A stretch of DNA of 16,707 nucleotides from the NCBI GenBank assembly GCA_015522395.1, contig WAMH01000167.1:1-16707 (forward strand), in the 5' to 3' direction. Shown one piece after another: positions 12,759 through 16,707 of this stretch (position 1 is the stretch's first letter; the number at the start of each line of letters is the position of its first letter). The translations under genes were made by a program, and so were the position numbers. The DNA comes from Thermococcus sp. (lineage in GTDB: Archaea; Methanobacteriota_B; Thermococci; Thermococcales; Thermococcaceae). The notes under the pieces are model-generated. The model did no database searches, had not been told where the DNA came from, and worked only from the letters and a program-made list of their open reading frames with translations.

Positions 12759-13166
12759 TCAGCGGTAGGACTTCTGCCTCTTCGCTCTGGGACCCTTGGT
12801 TGAGCGGTTGGGCTTGTGCGGCTCGGTTCTCCTGCTGTCCCCCACGAGCATGGTCCTGTCGTACTTCATAAACTTTTCCTTCAGGTTCATGTCGTTGGTC
12901 CATTCAACCAACGCACGAGCTATTGCCACGCGTGCGGCCTCGGCCTGCCCCATGAAGCCACCGCCCTCAACCCTGACGTCAATGTCGACCTTGCCAACTA
13001 TCTCCTCGCCCGCGAGGACTAGCGGCTCAATGATGGTGAAGCGCGCAATTTCTGGCTCGATTATCTCGACGGGCTTGTGGTTGATTCTGACGCGACCATT
13101 TCCTTCCCTGATGGTGGCCCTCGCAATGGCCGTCTTTCTCTTACCAGCAGTCTGGATGACCTTCAT
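12759..13166 (-). CDS. rps9: Small ribosomal subunit protein uS9
   Basis: The 135-residue protein has the N-terminal TAGKRKTAIARATIREG, the central GGGFMGQAEAARVAIARAL and the basic tail ending KRQKSYR, whose last residues reach the decoding site and contact P-site tRNA in uS9. The ATG follows GAGGTGAG and the gene lies 11 bases after uL13. The uL13-uS9 pair is conserved in all domains. Confidence 0.98.
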   Translation of the reverse strand: MKVIQTAGKRKTAIARATIREGNGRVRINHKPVEIIEPEIARFTIIEPLVLAGEEIVGKVDIDVRVEGGGFMGQAEAARVAIARALVEWTNDMNLKEKFMKYDRTMLVGDSRRTEPHKPNRSTKGPRAKRQKSYR

Positions 13167-13177
13167 CTTCTCTCACC

Positions 13178-13606
13178 TCAGAACTTTCCACCGAGGAACT
13201 TGGCAACCTCTCCAACAGTGACGTACTTGGGAGTGGCAATCCTCGAAGCGTCGGCCTCGATTATCGTCTCAAACTCCTTACCCTGGAACTCCCTCGGGAT
13301 TCCAGCGTAGACCTTGAGCCTCCTGTAGGCCTTCCTGCCGCGGTCGGTCTTCCAGGGAAGCATTCCCCTAATGGTCCTTCTGACTATCTCGTCGCTTCTC
13401 TTCGGGTAGAACGGTCCCCTCCTCGGGTTGGTCCTGGTTCTCAGCTCGGTCCTCTGCTTGTACTTGGCGAAGATGTCCTCCCTGTTGCCAGTGATGATGG
13501 CCTTGTCGGCGTTGACTATAATGACTTCCTCGCCCTCGAGGAGCATCTTGGCGACCTTCGAGGCGAGCCTTCCCAGGATAAGCCCTTCAGCGTTGATAAT
13601 CCTCAT
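13178..13606 (-). CDS. rpl13: Large ribosomal subunit protein uL13
   Basis: The 142-residue protein shows archaeal uL13 features: INAEGLILGRLASKVAK at the start, VIIVNADKAIITGN, the NPRRGPFYPKRSDEIVRRTI region and RGMLPWKTDRGR, then LKVYAGIP. It is an early-binding large-subunit protein. The ATG follows GGAGTGAT, part of which overlaps the eL18 stop (gap six bases), so translation is probably coupled. Confidence 0.98.
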   Translation of the reverse strand: MRIINAEGLILGRLASKVAKMLLEGEEVIIVNADKAIITGNREDIFAKYKQRTELRTRTNPRRGPFYPKRSDEIVRRTIRGMLPWKTDRGRKAYRRLKVYAGIPREFQGKEFETIIEADASRIATPKYVTVGEVAKFLGGKF

Positions 13607-13612
13607 GGCCCA

Positions 13613-13978
13613 TCACTCCATTATGGTTACTCCACTACCCTTCGGGTTCCTCTCGATAAGCTCCTCAATCGTGAGGACCTCTCCACCGGCCTCGACTATC
13701 TTCTTCTTGGCCGTCTCGCTGAACTTCCATGCCGCAACGGTGACCTTGTGCTCGAGCTTTCCAGCGCCAAGGACGCTTCCAGGAACGATGACGGTGTCTC
13801 CTTCCTTGGTGTAGCGGTTTATCTTGCTGACGTTCACTTCAGCCCTCTGTCTCCTAGGCCTCTCAAGGCGCCAGGCGATGTCCTTCCATATCTTGACGCC
13901 TTCCTCGTTCGACTTCTTTCTGAGGTAGCGGATGAGCCTCCTCAGATTGATGTCAGTGGGTCCGGTTCTCTTAACCAT
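13613..13978 (-). CDS. rpl18e: Large ribosomal subunit protein eL18
   Basis: The 121-residue protein has VKRTGPTDINLRRLIRYLRK at the N terminus, WKDIAWRLERPRRQRAEVNV, and VIVPGSVLGAGKLEHKVTVAA, all typical of archaeal eL18, which is related to bacterial uL15. The ATG at 13978 is preferred because GAGGAGGT is six bases before it; the ATG two codons earlier is directly against that signal. It is the first gene after tRNA-Leu(CAG); AGTATTTACG at about 14031-14040 may be its promoter. Confidence 0.97.
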   Translation of the reverse strand: MVKRTGPTDINLRRLIRYLRKKSNEEGVKIWKDIAWRLERPRRQRAEVNVSKINRYTKEGDTVIVPGSVLGAGKLEHKVTVAAWKFSETAKKKIVEAGGEVLTIEELIERNPKGSGVTIME

Positions 13979-14040
13979 GAACATACCTCCTCAAAGCTCT
14001 CGCAGGGAAACCGACAGTCTAACGGGGTGAGCGTAAATAC

Positions 14041-14128
14041 TGGTGCGGGGGCGGGGATTTGAACCCCGGAACCCCTACGGGACGGGACCCTGAATCCCGC
14101 GCCTTTGGCCAGGCTCGGCTACCCCCGC
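14041..14128 (-). tRNA. tRNA-Leu (anticodon CAG)
   Basis: A class II tRNA. The acceptor stem is GCGGGGG/CCCCCGC, the anticodon stem CGGGA/TCCCG encloses TTCAGGG with anticodon CAG (reads CUG), and the variable arm is long (TCCCGTAGGGGTT). The T arm is CGGGG-TTCAAAT-CCCCG. Discriminator A and CCA (14041-14043) are encoded. The 5' end lies one base after the rpoD stop codon, so its promoter must lie within rpoD or it is processed from the operon mRNA. Confidence 0.97.
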
Positions 14129-14129
14129 G

Positions 14130-14912
14130 TCAGTCGGCTAGTTTATGAAGCTCGTTTATAAATCTATCGCTCTTCCTCATGAGGATTTTGAGTGCTATAC
14201 TCACGATTTCCTCAACGGGGAGTTCTCCGTTGGTCTCGACGGTGAAGACGAACGAACCGGGGATTATCTCCTCGCGTATCTTGTCACCGATGTATTCATC
14301 GAACTTCCTCGGCAGGTAGAACGCCCTGGTGGCGGTTATGACCAGTTCATCATCGGCCTCTTCAACCGGCAGACCGCGCCTCTCGGCGAGGGCCTTGAGT
14401 TCCTTCCAGTCGGGAACCTCCTTGCTCACGTGTATCTTCGTGAGGTACTTGTAGTAGACGAAGCCCGGCTGCCACTTGGCATGGTCCTTTCCGCGGCCGA
14501 GCCTCGCGTAGGCGTTGAGCGTAAGCCTCTGACCCTCAGCGAGCTTGACTATAGGGATGTTCTCGTTCGCGGGCTTTACACCATCATCGCTACTCTTGAG
14601 ATCACCGGAGTAGACAATGCCAGGCCCTTCCGCCTCAAGGGAGAGCGTAACGGTGTAGTCATCAAGCTCAAGCGCATCGAGGGAGAACCTCTCAACCGGA
14701 GTGGTGAGCGGGATGAGCCCTATCCTGTGGGCGATTATCTCGTCGAAGAGGGCCGAATCGTTCTCGAAGAACTCAACCTCGTCGACGGCAAAGGTCGGGA
14801 CATCCGCGAGCATGGTCCTCCTGAGGGCGTTGGCAAAGGGAACGTCGATGCCCTCGACGATGAACTTGATTGAGTCCTCTCTTTTCTCAAGAATCCAGAA
14901 CTTTGGCTCCAT
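14130..14912 (-). CDS. rpoD: DNA-directed RNA polymerase subunit RpoD (Rpb3/alpha-like)
   Basis: The 260-residue subunit, counterpart of eukaryotic Rpb3 and bacterial alpha, shows the alpha motif FANALRRTMLADVPTFAVDEVE (split about 30-51), HRIGLIPLTTP, and the C-terminal dimerisation helix VSIALKILMRKSDRFINE. It starts polymerase assembly with RpoL. The protein has no cysteine, so the ferredoxin-like iron-sulfur cluster seen in some archaeal RpoD proteins is absent. The ATG at 14912 is chosen because GGTGAT lies four bases before it; upstream ATG/GTG/TTG codons overlap that signal. It follows uS11 by 30 bases, and its stop is one base from tRNA-Leu(CAG). Confidence 0.98.
   Translation of the reverse strand: MEPKFWILEKREDSIKFIVEGIDVPFANALRRTMLADVPTFAVDEVEFFENDSALFDEIIAHRIGLIPLTTPVERFSLDALELDDYTVTLSLEAEGPGIVYSGDLKSSDDGVKPANENIPIVKLAEGQRLTLNAYARLGRGKDHAKWQPGFVYYKYLTKIHVSKEVPDWKELKALAERRGLPVEEADDELVITATRAFYLPRKFDEYIGDKIREEIIPGSFVFTVETNGELPVEEIVSIALKILMRKSDRFINELHKLAD
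14155..14170 (-). promoter_or_regulatory. Probable tRNA-Leu(CAG) promoter inside the rpoD 3' end
   Basis: The minus strand reads GCGATAGA followed by the palindromic TTTATAAA, centred 30 bases before the tRNA 5' end. The same bases encode part of the RpoD ending SDRFINE. The predicted start is about 14133, within the stop region, leaving a leader of a few bases. Codon choice here (TTT ATA AAC) suits a TATA box, but the role is unproven. Confidence 0.55.
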
Positions 14913-14942
14913 CGACATCACCAAAAAGAAGTTTTGAGGGGG

Positions 14943-15362
14943 TCAGACACGCCTGCCCCTTCTCCCGCCCTTCGGCCTGGTTCCGTCGTGCGGGATGGGG
15001 GTGGCGTCCTCAACCCTTCCTATCCTGAGGCCGGCCCTGGCGAGGGCACGTATTGCCGCTTGGGCACCCGGACCGGGACTCTTGCTCTTGCTTCCGCCCG
15101 GGGCGCGGACCTTGATGTGAACGCCGGCGAAGCCCTTCTCCATAGCCTCTTCGGCGGCCCTCCTAGCGGCTATCATAGCCGCGTACGGGGAAGGCTCGTC
15201 CCTGTCGGCCTTGACGACCATACCACCGCTCCACCTGCTGACCGTCTCGGCCCCGCTGAGGTCGGTGATGTGTATTATCGTGTTGTTGTAGGAGGAGTAG
15301 ATGTGGGCAACTCCCCACTTTTCCTTCTTCTTTATGTTAACCTGCTGAGCTTCCTCGCTCAT
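14943..15362 (-). CDS. rps11: Small ribosomal subunit protein uS11
   Basis: The 139-residue protein has WGVAHIYSSYNNTIIHITDL, the GGMVVKADRDEPSPYAAM segment typical of archaea, VRAPGGSKSKSPGPGAQAA and the basic end PHDGTRPKGGRRGRRV. It forms part of the small-subunit platform near the mRNA exit. The ATG overlaps the uS4 stop as ATGA, which indicates translational coupling. Confidence 0.98.
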   Translation of the reverse strand: MSEEAQQVNIKKKEKWGVAHIYSSYNNTIIHITDLSGAETVSRWSGGMVVKADRDEPSPYAAMIAARRAAEEAMEKGFAGVHIKVRAPGGSKSKSPGPGAQAAIRALARAGLRIGRVEDATPIPHDGTRPKGGRRGRRV

Positions 15363-15901
15363 GCCTCACCACCCTGCTTAGCCTGTTCAATAACCATCCT
15401 CTCGGGGTGGCTCTCCTTGGCGAAGGGAGAGTTCCTCGCGTAGGTTATGGCGTCTTCCTCCTCCTTGAGGACGAGGTAGCCCGGAGAGCGGATGACCTGG
15501 CCGTTTACCTCAATGTGACCGTGGACTATAAGCTGCCTAGCCTGCCCGATGGTCCTTGCGAGGCCCTTCTTGAAGACCACCGTCTGAAGGCGCCTGTCAA
15601 GGACGTCCTCAATGGCGAGGGAGAGAACGTCATCGAGCACCGCATCGGCCGGGAGGAGGCCAAGCCTGTTGAGCCTCTGGAGGAGCTGAACCTTCTCGAT
15701 CTCGGCCTGCTTTCCACGGGCCGCGAGAAGGCGCCTCGCCCTTCTCCTGAACTCCTTGAGCTGGGTCTCGTGCCTCCAGAGTTCCTTCTTGTTCTTGAGG
15801 GCGTACTTCTTCATGAGGACTCTCTCGCGGTCGAGCCTCTCCTTAATCCAAGGGTGAGAGGGAGTCTCATACTTCTTCCTCTGCCTCTTTGGGTCTCCCA
15901 T
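15359..15901 (-). CDS. rps4: Small ribosomal subunit protein uS4
   Basis: The 180-residue protein starts MGDPKRQRKKYETPSHPW, a typical archaeal N terminus. The central helical part contains ELWRHETQLKEFRRRARRLL. The C-terminal S4 RNA-binding domain has DRRLQTVVFKKGLARTIGQA, RQLIVHGHIEVNG and VIRSPGYLV. It is a primary binder of 16S rRNA. The ATG follows GAGGTGGTG and the gene starts ten bases after uS13. Confidence 0.98.
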   Translation of the reverse strand: MGDPKRQRKKYETPSHPWIKERLDRERVLMKKYALKNKKELWRHETQLKEFRRRARRLLAARGKQAEIEKVQLLQRLNRLGLLPADAVLDDVLSLAIEDVLDRRLQTVVFKKGLARTIGQARQLIVHGHIEVNGQVIRSPGYLVLKEEEDAITYARNSPFAKESHPERMVIEQAKQGGEA

Positions 15902-15911
15902 TTACACCACC

Positions 15912-16361
15912 TCACTTCTTCCTTCTGCTGACGCCGAGCGTGCTACCGTGCCTGAAGTTCGACCTCGTCCTCTGGCCGCGGACGGGCAGACCGCGCTCAA
16001 GCCTTATGCCGCGGTAGGACTTGATCCTGCGGAGCCTGTTGACGTCCTCGCGCCAGGCCATGGCGAGCTTGGCGGTGGTAAGGTGCATGTCCTTACCGGT
16101 CTCGTAGTCCTTCGGCCTGTTGACGGCCCATGCCGGAATACCATGGGCAACCGGGTCCTCAAGAATTTCCTCTATGGTCTTAACCTGCTCGTCAGTCAGG
16201 TAGCCGGTCTTCATGTACGGGTCTATGCCGGCCACCCTAAGCACCATCGTGGCGAAGTTTATTCCTATGCCCCTAATGCCCGTGAGGGCCCATCTGAGCT
16301 GTTTGTCTCCCTTAAGGTCAACACCCGCCACACGGACGATGTGTCTGAAGTTCTCGGTCAT
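15912..16361 (-). CDS. rps13: Small ribosomal subunit protein uS13
   Basis: The 149-residue protein has FRHIVRVAGVDLKGDK, ALTGIRGIGINFATMV (the helix-two-turn-helix), the archaeal insert PAWAVNRPKDYETGKDMHL and the basic tail RGQRTRSNFRHGSTLGVSRRKK. It makes bridges to the large subunit and contacts tRNA. GGAGGTG lies about seven bases before the ATG. There is no TATA box between it and tRNA-Ser, so the block probably starts at a promoter upstream of that tRNA. Confidence 0.98.
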   Translation of the reverse strand: MTENFRHIVRVAGVDLKGDKQLRWALTGIRGIGINFATMVLRVAGIDPYMKTGYLTDEQVKTIEEILEDPVAHGIPAWAVNRPKDYETGKDMHLTTAKLAMAWREDVNRLRRIKSYRGIRLERGLPVRGQRTRSNFRHGSTLGVSRRKK

Positions 16362-16396
16362 TACGAATACACCTCCACATCCTTCTTAGAGGATTT

Positions 16397-16483
16397 TGGC
16401 GCCGGGACGGGGATTTGAACCCCGGTGTCCAAGCGGACACGGGCTCTCAAGGCCCGCGCCATCCCAGGCTAGGCGATCCCGGC
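16397..16483 (-). tRNA. tRNA-Ser (anticodon TGA)
   Basis: A class II tRNA with acceptor stem GCCGGGA/TCCCGGC. The anticodon stem CGGGC/GCCCG encloses CTTGAGA with anticodon TGA (reads UCA and others), and the long variable arm TGTCCGCTTGGACA forms a hairpin. T arm CGGGG-TTCAAAT-CCCCG, discriminator G, encoded CCA (16397-16399). Its first 15 bases overlap the last five codons of the upstream methyltransferase gene. Confidence 0.97.
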
Positions 16484-16707
16484 ATACACGCGATAGCCAG
16501 ATCCCTTAGCCAGTTCTCTCACTTCGGTGAAGTGGTCATCCATTAGAGCCTTAATATACTTTGCCCCCTGCTTTGTCTTGATAACGAGCTGCAGGAGGCC
16601 TCCATCGTTGAGATGCCGGGGAGCGTTTATAACTATTTCCCTCAGGACTTCCTTTCCGGCGTGCACCGGCGGGTTGGTGATTATTGAGTCAAATTTTTCG
16701 CCCTTAA
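16469..16707 (-). CDS. Class I SAM-dependent methyltransferase (RsmC-like), 5' part outside the window
   Basis: Only the C-terminal 78 residues are present; the frame runs off the window at 16707. It begins KGEKFDSIITNPPVHAGKEV, which contains the NPPVH catalytic motif (motif IV) of small-domain RsmC/MJ0882-like N-methyltransferases for bases of RNA. It continues with helix-strand segments (GGLLQLVIKTKQGAKYIKAL) and ends GYRVYAGIA, as in this family. The substrate, perhaps rRNA or tRNA, cannot be fixed from the fragment. Its stop codon lies in the D-arm region of tRNA-Ser, a 15-bp same-strand overlap. Confidence 0.85.
   Translation of the reverse strand, partial: KGEKFDSIITNPPVHAGKEVLREIVINAPRHLNDGGLLQLVIKTKQGAKYIKALMDDHFTEVRELAKGSGYRVYAGIA
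16550..16564 (-). promoter_or_regulatory. Possible promoter of tRNA-Ser and the uS13 block, inside the methyltransferase gene
   Basis: On the minus strand GCAAAG is followed by TATATTAAGG. The BRE and TATA match is good, but it lies about 70 bases before the tRNA, so the precursor would carry a 45-base leader. It falls in the coding sequence for AKYIKA. No better TATA is found nearer to the tRNA. Confidence 0.35.

Noticed and set aside
14145..14873. 242-codon plus-strand frame
   Set aside because: Exact antisense shadow of rpoD.
64..16483. Introns in the tRNA genes
   Set aside because: All six tRNAs have normal 7-base anticodon loops without insertions.

Overview
The window looks like chromosomal DNA of a hyperthermophilic euryarchaeon of the order Thermococcales. 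Thermococcus is more likely than Pyrococcus because the DNA is GC-rich. The evidence is archaeal ribosomal and RNA polymerase genes, GGTGAT-type Shine-Dalgarno sequences close to starts, BRE/TATA promoters, six tRNA genes that all encode CCA, and short T-rich terminators. The species assignment is inference. There is no CRISPR array, insertion sequence, integrase or other clear mobile element.

Region 1 (1-4445): tRNA-Arg(GCG) is followed by a 347-bp gene-free stretch with hairpins and a degenerate triple repeat. Then come minus-strand genes: a NADH oxidase/CoA-disulfide reductase family flavoprotein, a purine nucleoside phosphorylase of the MTAP family, an alpha-helical repeat protein of unknown function and a 69-residue orphan.

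Region 2 (4445-7867): a plus-strand operon encodes SRP54, a stand-alone Lrp ligand-binding (RAM) domain and a cysteine-rich CxxxCxxCC protein. A GfcR-type HTH-phosphoribosyltransferase regulator and a small unknown protein follow.

Region 3 (7850-10156): an Lrp/AsnC regulator is divergent from tRNA-Arg(CCT), and the two seem to share a TATA element. Next are a metallophosphoesterase homologue that has lost all its metal ligands, and a divergent FUN14-like membrane protein/PadR regulator pair.

Region 4 (10207-16707, minus strand): this is the euryarchaeal ribosomal/RNA polymerase cluster. In the direction of transcription it runs methyltransferase (partial), tRNA-Ser, uS13, uS4, uS11, RpoD, tRNA-Leu(CAG), eL18, uL13, uS9, RpoN, tRNA-Pro, RpoK, an enolase-like pseudoenzyme, uS2, tRNA-Leu(TAA), eL40. 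The tRNAs divide the cluster into blocks. The tRNA-Ser gene overlaps the end of the methyltransferase gene by 15 bp, and tRNA-Leu(CAG) starts one base after the rpoD stop.

The most unusual points are the two apparent pseudoenzymes (metallophosphoesterase and enolase), the tRNA/CDS overlap, a tRNA promoter that seems to lie inside rpoD, and several palindromes at regulator promoters. I found no clearly new multi-gene system. Most of the window is conserved core-genome content.
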